Below are positions 1-7,446 of a stretch of DNA of 64,000 nt, one piece after another. The translations under genes and the position numbers were made by a program. Where the stretch lies: assembly GCA_031432545.1 (NCBI GenBank), contig JAVKGX010000001.1:194411-258410 (forward strand), given 5' to 3'. Source of the stretch: Armatimonadota bacterium. GTDB lineage: Bacteria > Sysuimicrobiota > Sysuimicrobiia > Sysuimicrobiales > Sysuimicrobiaceae. The notes below the pieces were generated by a model. That model was given only the letters and a program-made list of their open reading frames with translations, did not search any database and had not been told where the DNA came from. How positions within the stretch are numbered: position 1 is the stretch's first letter; every line of letters begins with the position of its first letter.

Positions 1-5
1 GGGGC

Positions 6-296
6 ATGGCGGGCGCCGGCCTGGCGGACTACGAGGCCGCCTACCGCAGGCTTCGCGGAGGGCGCGTCATCGGCCCCAGATCGCTCGCGTCGGCCGGCGC
101 GCTACGCATTCGCCCTCCGTCGGAGGAGGGGCCGGTCGCCACCAGGGCCCAGGTGCGGGAGATCGTACACCGCCTGGGAGACTACCGAACGATCCGATGT
201 CCGTGCGGGGCCACGGTGTCGGTGCCGCAGCCGTACGAGCGCGAGGAGGTCCGGTGCATCCGTTGTGGGGCGGTCCACAGGGTGGTGCGAGGCTAG
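6..296 (+). CDS. Small zinc-ribbon protein, probably the C-terminal part of a larger protein
   Basis: The readable part is 96 residues and the window edge may cut off the true start. Its C-terminal third holds a four-cysteine zinc ribbon, C65-x-C67 and C84-x-x-C87. The rest shows no motif I recognise. A zinc ribbon at the tail of a membrane metalloprotease or similar enzyme is possible, but nothing here proves it. No ribosome site can be judged because only five bases precede the first ATG. The gene ends 26 bases before the next start, and a promoter for the next gene sits just after its stop. Confidence 0.5.
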   Translation: MAGAGLADYEAAYRRLRGGRVIGPRSLASAGALRIRPPSEEGPVATRAQVREIVHRLGDYRTIRCPCGATVSVPQPYEREEVRCIRCGAVHRVVRG

Positions 297-310
297 CGGC
301 GACCGCCGAC

Positions 311-316
311 TATAAT
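311..316 (+). promoter_or_regulatory. Consensus -10 box (TATAAT) placed for a leaderless transcript
   Basis: A perfect TATAAT lies exactly 7 bases before the GTG at 323. No good -35 is seen 17 bases upstream. There is no Shine-Dalgarno sequence between box and GTG, so transcription would start at or within a base of the start codon. Confidence 0.65.
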
Positions 317-322
317 GTTCCC

Positions 323-595
323 GTGCGCGGCCAGCGGCTTCCCGGCCAGGACCTCGTGGACGCGGGGCTCGCCGACCTGGAGCGCGGCGTCGAGTCGGTG
401 CCCGCGCTGCTGGTCTCCATCGGTGCCCCTCGGCTGCGGCGCATCGGCTTTTCGATCCCCACGACCATCCCCTCGCCGGAGCGCCGGCTGTACGAACGGC
501 TGGCGGCCGAGGATCCCGATTCGGCGCACTCGCGCTACAACGCCCTACTACGCCGTCTCGTCAGCTTCGAGCGGGCCGCGGAGTGCGCCAGGTAG
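323..595 (+). CDS. Small protein partner of the downstream nucleotidyltransferase
   Basis: About 90 residues, soluble, rich in Leu, Arg and Glu, with no known motif I can name. The GTG at 323 is chosen because a perfect TATAAT ends 7 bases before it, and because codons further upstream are antisense-like and GC-random. Its last 13 bases overlap the start of the nucleotidyltransferase at 583, so the two are translationally coupled. Short gene plus minimal nucleotidyltransferase is the layout of MNT-type antitoxin/toxin or AbiE-like modules. This partner does not visibly match HEPN or AbiEi, so the toxin-antitoxin reading is only inference. Confidence 0.6.
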   Translation: MRGQRLPGQDLVDAGLADLERGVESVPALLVSIGAPRLRRIGFSIPTTIPSPERRLYERLAAEDPDSAHSRYNALLRRLVSFERAAECAR

Positions 596-1107
596 CCGAC
601 GCCGCGCGCATCCGTGCGTTCATGCGCGCATTGGGCCGCGCATCCGATGAGGAGGCGCGCGTGTACTTCACCGGCGGTGCCACCGCGGTGCTGATCGGCT
701 GGCGCGCGTCCACGATCGATGTGGACATCCGGATCGTGCCGGAGGTCGACTCGGTGTTTCGGGCCATCCCCAAGATCAAGGAAGAACTGCGCATCAACGT
801 CGAGCTCGCCTCGCCCGAGGACTTCATCCCCGTGCGGCCGGGGTGGGAGGACCGCAGCCCGTTCGCTGCGCGGGAGGGTCGCCTGTGGTTTCACCACTTC
901 GATCCGTACGCACAGGCGTTGGCGAAGATCGAACGGGGGCACGCTCAGGACGTCGAGGATGTCCGCGCGATGATCCGCCTCGGGCTAGTGGACCCGGCTG
1001 GCCTGCGGGCCTACTTTGCAGAAATCCAGCCCCGCCTCTATCGGTACCCAGCCGTGGACGCCACGAGCTTTGGGCGGGCCGTCGACGACTTCCTCGCAGA
1101 GCTGTGA
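583..1107 (+). CDS. DUF6036-like nucleotidyltransferase
   Basis: 174 residues. Residues 28-50 carry the nucleotidyltransferase signature: a Gly-Gly pair (G31, G32) in a turn, followed about 14 residues later by D46-x-D48, the metal-binding carboxylates of the polymerase-beta fold. The length and the C-terminal helical half fit the DUF6036/AbiEii-like family of stand-alone nucleotidyltransferases, which are often found with a small partner gene. It starts with GTG inside the stop region of the 90-residue gene (13-base overlap). The substrate is unknown. A role in a toxin-antitoxin or tRNA-modifying module is plausible but not shown. Confidence 0.7.
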   Translation: MRQVADAARIRAFMRALGRASDEEARVYFTGGATAVLIGWRASTIDVDIRIVPEVDSVFRAIPKIKEELRINVELASPEDFIPVRPGWEDRSPFAAREGRLWFHHFDPYAQALAKIERGHAQDVEDVRAMIRLGLVDPAGLRAYFAEIQPRLYRYPAVDATSFGRAVDDFLAEL

Positions 1108-1131
1108 CGGCCGCGTAGGTCTCTCGCCCGG

Positions 1132-1226
1132 TTGACGTTGCGCCGGCACGGAGCGATGCTGGCACCATGACAGCGGGCAGGCGGCGCCGATTGACAAACC
1201 GGCGGGTGCCTGCCGTCGGGCGTTGA
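1132..1226 (+). promoter_or_regulatory. Promoter and possible 19-codon leader peptide
   Basis: TTGACG (1132-1137), 17 bases, then GATGCT (1155-1160) make a reasonable promoter. Six bases later an ATG at 1167 opens a 19-codon, Arg-rich reading frame that stops at 1224-1226, three bases before the ATG of the next gene. That gene has no ribosome site of its own, so reinitiation from this leader would explain its translation. The leader could also be chance. Confidence 0.35.
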
Positions 1227-1229
1227 TCC

Positions 1230-1679
1230 ATGCGGCTGCCCTACCGGGAGTGGGACGAGGACTTCGAGGTGTTCGGCGTCGTCTACCGGTTTGCCTTCCG
1301 GGGCCCGGTCGAGGACCCGCCGCGCTGGGAAGTCCGGGTGTTCGACGCGGCGGGCGAGGCCGCGGTGCCCGGGGTTGTGCGGGGGAAGACCGAGGACGAC
1401 GCTCGATGGCGCGCCGAAGAAGCGATCCAGACATGGGCTGCGGTGCGCCGCCTGCACGCGGTCGCCTCACGCGTCGCGGATCGGATCGCCCCGGGCTCAG
1501 AGGTGTTGCTGAGCGAGCGGGCGACCGAGATGGAGGTGGAGCTGATCGGCGGCTGGGCGCTGGGGGCACCGTTGCTTCTCGATCGGGACGACGTGCTCGA
1601 TCCCGATCGAACCGAGGAAGAGTGGGAGGCGTGGATCGAGGCACACCTCCTGGAGCACGCGGTGCAGACGAGCGGGTAG
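1230..1679 (+). CDS. Hypothetical acidic protein
   Basis: 149 residues, acidic and Trp-rich, with no signal peptide or membrane segment and no motif I recognise. The N-terminal 50 residues look like a small beta-rich unit and the middle (about 55-80) like a helix. No Shine-Dalgarno precedes the ATG, which is why coupling to the short upstream reading frame is proposed. The gene is followed 14 bases later by another small gene on the same strand, so they are probably co-transcribed. The reading is based on length, codon pattern and position only. Confidence 0.55.
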   Translation: MRLPYREWDEDFEVFGVVYRFAFRGPVEDPPRWEVRVFDAAGEAAVPGVVRGKTEDDARWRAEEAIQTWAAVRRLHAVASRVADRIAPGSEVLLSERATEMEVELIGGWALGAPLLLDRDDVLDPDRTEEEWEAWIEAHLLEHAVQTSG

Positions 1680-1693
1680 ACGACGGGGAGACC

Positions 1694-1846
1694 GTGACCC
1701 GGCGCGAGAAGACGAAGCTCCCGCGGCGCGTCGCGCTGTTCGACGGCGTCGGCGCGCGTGCCCTGGGCCGGATCGCCGACTCACTGCCGGACGACCTGCG
1801 CCAGGTGTTCTTGGACAGCCCGCGGGCCGCGATCCTCCGCGGGTGA
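1694..1846 (+). CDS. Small basic protein of 50 residues
   Basis: A 50-codon frame starting at GTG with GGGGAG three bases upstream, 14 bases after the preceding stop. The product has a basic N-terminus followed by an amphipathic-looking helix ending near the C-terminus. I know no family for it. Its support is the ribosome site and the operon spacing; it could be a chance frame. Confidence 0.35.
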   Translation: MTRREKTKLPRRVALFDGVGARALGRIADSLPDDLRQVFLDSPRAAILRG

Positions 1847-1918
1847 GCCGACGAGCGTCGCCTTCGGGCTCGGTGCGCGGGAGGCGTCGGCCGACGACCG
1901 GGATTGGAGGTGCTCGTC

Positions 1919-2398
1919 GTGGTCGCACCGCAAGCCGTTCGCCGTCACCTGCTGTGGTTGTTGCGCGGAGGCGACGCCCACGCCAGCTTCGACCGCGCAG
2001 TACGGGGCCTGCCGGTGCGTCTGCACGGGGTACGCCCCGCCGGCCTGCCGTACTCACCGTGGGGACTGATCGAGCACATGCGCACCGCGCAGTGGGACAT
2101 CCTTGAGTTCACCCGCAACCCCGATCACCGGTCCCCTCCGTGGCCGGCCGGCTACTGGCCGAGTGAACCCGCCCCCGCGGACGTCGACGCATGGCGTCGG
2201 AGCGTGGCTGCGTTCCGCGCCGATCTTCGGGCGATGCAGCACTTGGTCGCCGATCCCGCCACCGATCTGTTCGCGCCGATCCCCCACGGCCAAGGGCAGA
2301 CGGTTCTGCGCGAGGCGCTCTTGGTCGCCAACCACAACGCCTACCACGTCGGGCAGCTGATCGTCGTCCGCCGCTTGCTGGGCGCGTGGGCGGACTGA
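1919..2398 (+). CDS. DinB-like family protein
   Basis: 159 residues. The sequence has the DinB/YfiT four-helix-bundle pattern: an N-terminal helix with a conserved His, a central segment ending in a GLIEH-type motif (a His about 40 residues in), and a final helix with a N-H-N-A-Y-H-x-G-Q motif, giving the usual three-histidine metal site. Members include metal-dependent thiol transferases and many uncharacterised proteins induced by stress. GTG 1919 is preferred because GGAGG lies 8 bases upstream. The earlier TTG at 1904 lies too close to that site to use it. Confidence 0.75.
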   Translation: MVAPQAVRRHLLWLLRGGDAHASFDRAVRGLPVRLHGVRPAGLPYSPWGLIEHMRTAQWDILEFTRNPDHRSPPWPAGYWPSEPAPADVDAWRRSVAAFRADLRAMQHLVADPATDLFAPIPHGQGQTVLREALLVANHNAYHVGQLIVVRRLLGAWAD

Positions 2399-2476
2399 GC
2401 GCCCGGCTGCTGCGGCGCCGAGGGAATCGGATGGCAGGCGGTCGGGGCGCCACCTCGAGTTCACCGTCGGCGTCGT

Positions 2477-2986
2477 TCAGATGAGCCCGGCGAGGGCGCT
2501 GGGCAGCTGCGCCTGGTGATCGAGGGTGCGGCAGTCGAACAAGGGGTGCACGGACAGGACGTGCTCCGTGACGTTTCCCGCGCGGTGCAGGTAGACGACG
2601 GGACGGTGTTGGCCGTGCGCGTCGGTCTCCTGGACGATCGCGACTGCGTCGGGCCCCGGCGCGTCGACGAAGTGCTGCAGAGGCACGATCCCCTCGTCGC
2701 AGATCCCGTGCGGGCCGAACGAGACCGCCCGGGCGAGGTAGCCCCTCTGGCCCCACAGTTCGGCGGCCTCGGTGACCTCGAGGAGCAGGTAGAGCACCAC
2801 TTCCTCGGCCCTCAGCGAGCGCCGTGCGGGCTCGATCCCAAAGTGCGTGCGCACGATGTGCTCGGCCATCGGCGAGGGGGCAAAGTCCAAGGAGGAATAC
2901 GACGCCACCACCCGAATTGCCCGTTGCCGGGCCGTTGCCCGGCCAGGGGCGGGCAGGGGGAACGGTCGTCTGCCCAAGGAAGTCAT
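2477..2986 (-). CDS. Hypothetical protein
   Basis: Up to 169 residues if it starts at 2986. The first 25 residues are low-complexity (Pro, Arg, Ala) and coincide with a GC-rich inverted repeat near 2925-2945, so the true start may be GTG 2911 or the internal ATG that begins M-A-E-H. The body looks like a compact alpha/beta domain with no motif I can place. It stands alone between two plus-strand genes. Function unknown. Confidence 0.5.
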   Translation of the reverse strand: MTSLGRRPFPLPAPGRATARQRAIRVVASYSSLDFAPSPMAEHIVRTHFGIEPARRSLRAEEVVLYLLLEVTEAAELWGQRGYLARAVSFGPHGICDEGIVPLQHFVDAPGPDAVAIVQETDAHGQHRPVVYLHRAGNVTEHVLSVHPLFDCRTLDHQAQLPSALAGLI

Positions 2987-3053
2987 TGACAGCGAGGCGG
3001 CCTACGCTGGTTGACTGGCCGGTACGCTGGCGGAGCCAGCGCTGATCGCGAAG

Positions 3054-3239
3054 ATGGAGAACGCGGGCTTCGTGCGCGTGGAGGCGGTCGGTAACCGCGT
3101 GACGCTGGACAAGACCCGGCTCCGCCTGTACCCGCTGTTCACGGAGGAGTTCTTGGACTGGCTGTTCGACCAGTTCGGCTGTGCGTCACCCATCTACACG
3201 GTCCACCTGCGCGGGATCCGTCCGGTGCAAGGGGGGTAG
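3054..3239 (+). CDS. Short frame, possible C-terminal remnant of a larger protein
   Basis: 61 residues from ATG 3054. The frame stays open and protein-like upstream to 3015, where an in-frame TGA closes it, so the natural protein seems to have been longer. It reads like the tail of an enzyme domain, with alternating strands and an aromatic-rich helix. No ribosome site lies before the ATG. It may be a gene remnant rather than a working gene. Confidence 0.35.
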   Translation: MENAGFVRVEAVGNRVTLDKTRLRLYPLFTEEFLDWLFDQFGCASPIYTVHLRGIRPVQGG

Positions 3240-3293
3240 GACCGCTGGGGCGATCACAACGGAGTGCGAGCACGCGCGGCGCCGGGCTGCCTG

Positions 3294-4235
3294 CTACCCG
3301 CCGCTGCGCTGTCCCTGTGTGCGGTGGCGTTCGAAGTACCGGATGAACCCCGCGACGTTCATTTGGTAGTTGGCCGCTATCTCGTGCCGTTCGGCGGCAT
3401 CGGACCCGCACGCCGCCTCCACCTGCGGTTGCATGTGCGCCCGCATGCGCGCGACCAAGGACTCGAGGCTTTCCCCCGCTTCCCACCCCGGATACAGGAC
3501 CTCCGAGAACTCGCGCAACCGACGGCGCATCTGTGAGAGCACTTCGCGCGGGTCTTCACGCACCCCGAAGTGCGTGAGGCACAGCCGGCGCGCGCGCAAC
3601 TCCTCAAGCCGGTCCAGCGTTCGCGTCCACGCCTCCAGGTCCAGTTCGGGCGGTGGTGTGGGCGGCCGGACGTAGTCGCATCCGGGCAACGCCACGCCGG
3701 CTGCATCTCCCGTATACGCCGCGCCCGATGTCTCCTCCCAGTACACGTGGTGGTGGTTGGCGTGCCCGGGGGTGTCCACGGCCCGCAGGGTCCGACCGGC
3801 GACCGTGAGCGTAGCCCCGTCGCCGACTGAGACGACGCGGTCGGCCGGAACCGGCGCCACCTCCCCCCACAGCGCGTCCATGTCGTCTCCGTAGATCCGC
3901 CGCGCGCTGCGCAAAAGGCGGGAGGGATCTACAAGATGGGGTGCGCCAACGGGGTGGACGAAGACTTTCAGGTTGGGGTTGCGCCGCACAAGCACACCGG
4001 CCGCCCCCGCGTGATCGAGGTGGATGTGGGTGACCACCAACGCGCCGAGGTCACCGATTCCCAACCCAACTTCCGCCAAGGCCGCACCCAGCGCATCCAG
4101 GCAGGATGCGGGGCCGGTCTCGATCAGCGCGGGCGGATCGCCCAACAGGAGGTAGCAGCCGATGACCTGGGCGCGCCCCAGGAAGAACAGATCGATGAGC
4201 ACCGTCCGGTCGTCGATCCGATAGCTACGCTGCAC
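3294..4235 (-). CDS. MBL-fold metallo-hydrolase
   Basis: 313 residues. The metallo-beta-lactamase signature H70-x-H72-x-D74-H75 is intact. A further metal-ligand His lies in a T-P-G-H-x-N-H motif near residue 155, and the bridging Asp in a Y-T-G-D-A motif near 175. The C-terminal third is helical and probably shapes the substrate pocket, as in glyoxalase II-like and lactonase-like members. The substrate cannot be told from sequence. Start is GTG at 4235 behind GGGAGGG. It lies 48 bases downstream of the Nudix gene on the same strand, so the two may form an operon. Confidence 0.85.
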   Translation of the reverse strand: MQRSYRIDDRTVLIDLFFLGRAQVIGCYLLLGDPPALIETGPASCLDALGAALAEVGLGIGDLGALVVTHIHLDHAGAAGVLVRRNPNLKVFVHPVGAPHLVDPSRLLRSARRIYGDDMDALWGEVAPVPADRVVSVGDGATLTVAGRTLRAVDTPGHANHHHVYWEETSGAAYTGDAAGVALPGCDYVRPPTPPPELDLEAWTRTLDRLEELRARRLCLTHFGVREDPREVLSQMRRRLREFSEVLYPGWEAGESLESLVARMRAHMQPQVEAACGSDAAERHEIAANYQMNVAGFIRYFERHRTQGQRSGG

Positions 4236-4283
4236 GGCCCTCCCTCGGATTTGCCGGCCATTCGGACGGCTCTCACAGGTCGG

Positions 4284-4817
4284 TCACCACGGCCCGAAGA
4301 CCACTTCGCTGCGCGCGGCGTCCGGCACCCGCCGCGCCGTGCCGCCCGACAGCGGCGGAAGCGCGTCGAGCGGGAAGAACGCGGCCTGGGCGACCTCCGG
4401 GTTGCGCCAGGCGGGTTCCTGGGCCACAGCCACCGCGCGGAACAAGAACAGGTGGTCGTGCTTGTACTCCCGCGCGGCGTAGTAGACGCCGATGAGTCCC
4501 GTGGGCCGGATGCGCACACCGCACTCCTCCCACACCTCCCGGATTGCGGCTTCGATCGTCGACTCCCGCCGCTTCACGTGACCGCCGGGCAGGTGCCACC
4601 GCTCCGGCTCCGGGCCGTAGGTGTGGCGGACGAGCAACAGGTGGCCGTCCCGCTCGACCCACACCTTCACGCTGATCGCAACAGGCTGTACCACCCACCA
4701 GTAGAGCCCGGCCAGCGCGCGGACCGCTCGCATGAGCAGGGTGGTGACAGCGTGGCGCACCGGGCCGCGTTCCCCCCTGGATGCCGGCCCGGATCGAGTC
4801 GGTTGCGGTGGAGTCAT
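4284..4817 (-). CDS. Nudix hydrolase
   Basis: 177 residues. The full Nudix box is present: G79-x5-E85-x7-R93-E94-x2-E97-E98-x-G100, the magnesium-binding site that cleaves nucleoside-diphosphate-linked substrates. About 45 residues precede the domain; residues 28-48 are hydrophobic and Trp-rich and could associate with membrane. No Shine-Dalgarno precedes the ATG. A TAGACT lies 9 bases upstream, suggesting a one-to-three-base leader. Substrate unknown. It is likely co-transcribed with the MBL-fold hydrolase that follows. Confidence 0.85.
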   Translation of the reverse strand: MTPPQPTRSGPASRGERGPVRHAVTTLLMRAVRALAGLYWWVVQPVAISVKVWVERDGHLLLVRHTYGPEPERWHLPGGHVKRRESTIEAAIREVWEECGVRIRPTGLIGVYYAAREYKHDHLFLFRAVAVAQEPAWRNPEVAQAAFFPLDALPPLSGGTARRVPDAARSEVVFGPW

Positions 4818-4826
4818 CCTGGCCGC

Positions 4827-4832
4827 AGTCTA
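4827..4832 (-). promoter_or_regulatory. -10 box (TAGACT) nine bases before the Nudix start
   Basis: TAGACT on the minus strand ends 9 bases before ATG 4817. A TTGGCG lies 18 bases further upstream (4851-4856). This fits a promoter giving an almost leaderless transcript. Confidence 0.45.
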
Positions 4833-4953
4833 TCGTCCGCGGGCGGGCAACGCCAACGGTCAGTCGGCGACCCGTTCGGGACCGCGGTTCATCCGCTGCC
4901 GGATGAACGTCCGGATGGCGTTCTCGCCACTGCCGATGCCGCTGCGCCTCACG

Positions 4954-5535
4954 CTATCGACCCGAGACCTCGACGCTGGCGATGACGTCGTCGCACTCGC
5001 GCTGGCCGTCACGCCACCGTTCGATCGGCTTCGCGCACACGACGTGCAGCGCCCGCTCGCGGCCCACGATCAGCACGCCGACCGAAGCCCACTGGCCGAT
5101 CGCCGACGTTCCGGTTCCTTCGAACCGGTAGCGGGCCTCGCCGCCGGATACGGCTTCACGCTGGAACTTGGCGACGCCGTGGAACGGCAGCTCCGAGAAG
5201 GCGATCCCGCGCATCCGATCCTCGTCCGCGCTCCGCACGCCGCGGACCATACGGATGCTGACGAACTCGGAGTACCGGAGGGGATCGGGCTGGGCTCCGC
5301 TGCCCTGCGGGGGGACGATCTGTACCCAGTCGGCGTCCGGAGCCGTGAGGACCGTCCAGCCGCGGGGATGACGCAGCGCGACGCCGATGGATTCGTTCCG
5401 GTACTCCACCAGCGGCACCGGTCCGCGGTCGCAGGCGGCGATCAGCAGGCAAACGATCAGCGCCAACGATCCGCCCGCAAGACGCCGGCCGGAACGGGCC
5501 ACCGGCCCCTGATCACGGACCCATGCGAGGCTCAC
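4954..5535 (-). CDS. Predicted lipoprotein of unknown function
   Basis: 193 residues from GTG 5535. A basic N-terminus and a hydrophobic segment (about residues 19-34) end in the lipobox L-I-A-A-C35, so the mature protein should be lipid-anchored at Cys35 outside the cytoplasmic membrane. The rest is a single beta-rich domain resembling PsbP-like or DUF-type stress lipoproteins that match no named function. Its GTG overlaps the stop of the KimA-like gene (GTGA), so it is translated with that transporter. A role beside a potassium transporter is suggested only by this coupling. Confidence 0.75.
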   Translation of the reverse strand: MSLAWVRDQGPVARSGRRLAGGSLALIVCLLIAACDRGPVPLVEYRNESIGVALRHPRGWTVLTAPDADWVQIVPPQGSGAQPDPLRYSEFVSIRMVRGVRSADEDRMRGIAFSELPFHGVAKFQREAVSGGEARYRFEGTGTSAIGQWASVGVLIVGRERALHVVCAKPIERWRDGQRECDDVIASVEVSGR

Positions 5536-7394
5536 TTTGTCAGATAATACGGTACATCGGCCAAGACCTTGTAGCGGCGCCCTCTGCGCTGGCCGAACAG
5601 CAGCGCGAACTTCAGCATCATGGCCGTCTGGTTGTGCAGCAAGTTGTGCCACCACTTGCGGGGTACGAACTCCGGCAACACGATGGTGACCGCCGTGTCG
5701 GGTCCCGCTTCACGGTGGATCTGGTCTAGGTACAGGAGGATCGGCCCGACGACTGAACGGTAGGGTGAGGGCAGCACGACCAGCGGTACGTCGGTCACCC
5801 ACCGTTCCCACTTCTGTTCGATCTCCTCGCGCTTGGCTGCGTCGGTTTCCACGTACACGGCGGTCACATCGTCGCTGATGGCCTTCGCGTAGCGGAGCGC
5901 CTCCAGGACGCCGCGGTGCACGTTGTTGATGGGGACGATGACCTTGTGGGCTCGGAACGGCCTGGGGAGTCGGGCATGCTCCAGCGACAGCTGGCGTCGG
6001 ACGTCGTCGTAGTGATGGTGGACAGCACGCATCATCAGCACGAACAGCGGGATCACGACGACGGTGATCCACGCGCCCTCGGTGAACTTGGCGATGGCGA
6101 CGACGATGGTCACGGCGCCGGTGACGAAGGCGCCGAATGCGCTGATCGGCATCTTGAACCGCCACCCCGGCGGCCGCTGCGTCAGCCACAGGCGCACCAT
6201 CCCGGCCTGCGACAGCGTGAACGAGACGAACACGCCGACCATGTACAGGGGGATCAGCTGGTGCGTGTCGGCGTGGAAGACGACCAACAGCACGACCGCG
6301 CCCAGGCCCAGCAATAGGATGCCGTTGGCGAAGACCAGGCGGTCGCCCAGGTTGCTCAGCTGGCGCGGCAGGAAGCGATCTCGGGCGAGGATCGAGGCCA
6401 GGCGCGGGAATCCGGCGTATGCGGTGTTGGCGGCCAGCACTAGGATCATCGCCGTGGCGGCCTGGACGGCGTAGTAGAGCCATCCCGTACCGAAGACGTG
6501 GCGGGCGATCTGGGAGACGACGGTCTCGGTCTCCCTAGGCAACACGCCGAGGTGGCTGGCGAGGAAGCTCACGCCGAAGAACAGGGAGCCCAGTAGCGCC
6601 ACCATGACGACGAGCACCCGGCTGGCGTTGCGGGCTTCGGGCGGGTAGAACTCGGGCACGCCGTTGCTGACGGCCTCGATGCCCGTCAGCGCTGTGGAGC
6701 CGGAGGCGAACGCCCGCAGCACCAGCAGCAGCGAGAGCGCCTGAACGGGGCCGACTTCCTCCGACGGCCCCGGGGCTGGCGTCAGCTCGCCCCGCAGCGC
6801 GGCCACTACCCCGACGACGACCGTGCCGCCGAACGTTAACAGGTACAGGTAGGTCGGGATCGAAAAGATGGTCCCCGACTCCCTAACGCCGCGGAGGTTG
6901 ATGATCGTGATGACTGCGACGAGGACCGCGGCCAGGTCCAGCCGCAGCGGGAACAGCGCGGGCAAGGCGGACGTGATCGCGGCCGTGGCCGCGGACACGC
7001 TCACGGCTACGGTGAGCACGTAGTCGGTGAGCAGCGCGGCGGCGGCGACCAGGGCTGGCGCGACCCCGAGGTTCTCGCGGGCGACGACGTACGCGCCACC
7101 GCCCGAGGGATAGGCGTGGATCGTCTGATAGTAGGAGACGGCGACGACGACCAGCAGCACCACGATCGCCAGGGACACCGGCACGGTGAGGGCGAGCCCG
7201 GCCGCCCCCATCAGCACGAGTACGCGCAGGATCTCCTCGGTGGCGTACGCGCTGCTGGACATCGGGTCGGCCCCGAAGACCGCGACGCCCTTGATCTTGG
7301 TCAGCCGCTCGTGGATCAGCCGTTGGGTTTCCAGCGGGTTGCCGACGAGGACGCGCCACAGGCGAGAGGCAAGGAACCGGCGGGCTCTGAGCAC
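5532..7394 (-). CDS. kimA: KimA-like (YdaO-type) potassium:proton symporter of the KUP/APC superfamily
   Basis: 620 residues, close to the 607 of Bacillus KimA. About twelve hydrophobic segments fill residues 40-460 and a roughly 150-residue cytoplasmic tail follows. The signature around residues 41-55 resembles KimA closely, with D43 and Y50 spaced as the Asp and Tyr that bind potassium in KimA. The G-G-G-A-Y-x-V motif near 95 and L-x-D-Y-x-L-T-V-A motif near 120 also match. The GTG at 7394 is chosen because TATAAA ends 7 bases before it and TTGCAC stands a perfect 17 bases further up. The Bacillus gene is controlled by a c-di-AMP riboswitch, which cannot exist in a leaderless message. An amino-acid permease role is the alternative. 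Confidence 0.85.
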   Translation of the reverse strand: MLRARRFLASRLWRVLVGNPLETQRLIHERLTKIKGVAVFGADPMSSSAYATEEILRVLVLMGAAGLALTVPVSLAIVVLLVVVAVSYYQTIHAYPSGGGAYVVARENLGVAPALVAAAALLTDYVLTVAVSVSAATAAITSALPALFPLRLDLAAVLVAVITIINLRGVRESGTIFSIPTYLYLLTFGGTVVVGVVAALRGELTPAPGPSEEVGPVQALSLLLVLRAFASGSTALTGIEAVSNGVPEFYPPEARNASRVLVVMVALLGSLFFGVSFLASHLGVLPRETETVVSQIARHVFGTGWLYYAVQAATAMILVLAANTAYAGFPRLASILARDRFLPRQLSNLGDRLVFANGILLLGLGAVVLLVVFHADTHQLIPLYMVGVFVSFTLSQAGMVRLWLTQRPPGWRFKMPISAFGAFVTGAVTIVVAIAKFTEGAWITVVVIPLFVLMMRAVHHHYDDVRRQLSLEHARLPRPFRAHKVIVPINNVHRGVLEALRYAKAISDDVTAVYVETDAAKREEIEQKWERWVTDVPLVVLPSPYRSVVGPILLYLDQIHREAGPDTAVTIVLPEFVPRKWWHNLLHNQTAMMLKFALLFGQRRGRRYKVLADVPYYLTK

Positions 7395-7401
7395 AATAGC
7401 C

Positions 7402-7430
7402 TTTATACTCCTGCGTGCTGTGCCGTGCAA
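7402..7430 (-). promoter_or_regulatory. Promoter of the KimA-like gene, leaderless geometry
   Basis: Minus-strand TTGCAC (7425-7430), 17-base spacer, TATAAA (7402-7407), then 7 bases to GTG 7394. This is the best-formed promoter in the set of start-codon-proximal promoters in this window. Confidence 0.7.
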
Positions 7431-7446
7431 GGCGGTCGTGGGGCGT

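Noticed and set aside
2986-3028. TTGACA and two TACGCT copies near a short frame as a promoter
   Set aside because: Spacings are 11 and 31 bases, neither near 17, and the frame has no start behind them.
7395-7446. A ydaO c-di-AMP riboswitch before the KimA-like gene
   Set aside because: Only 52 bases separate it from the next gene, and the promoter occupies most of them.
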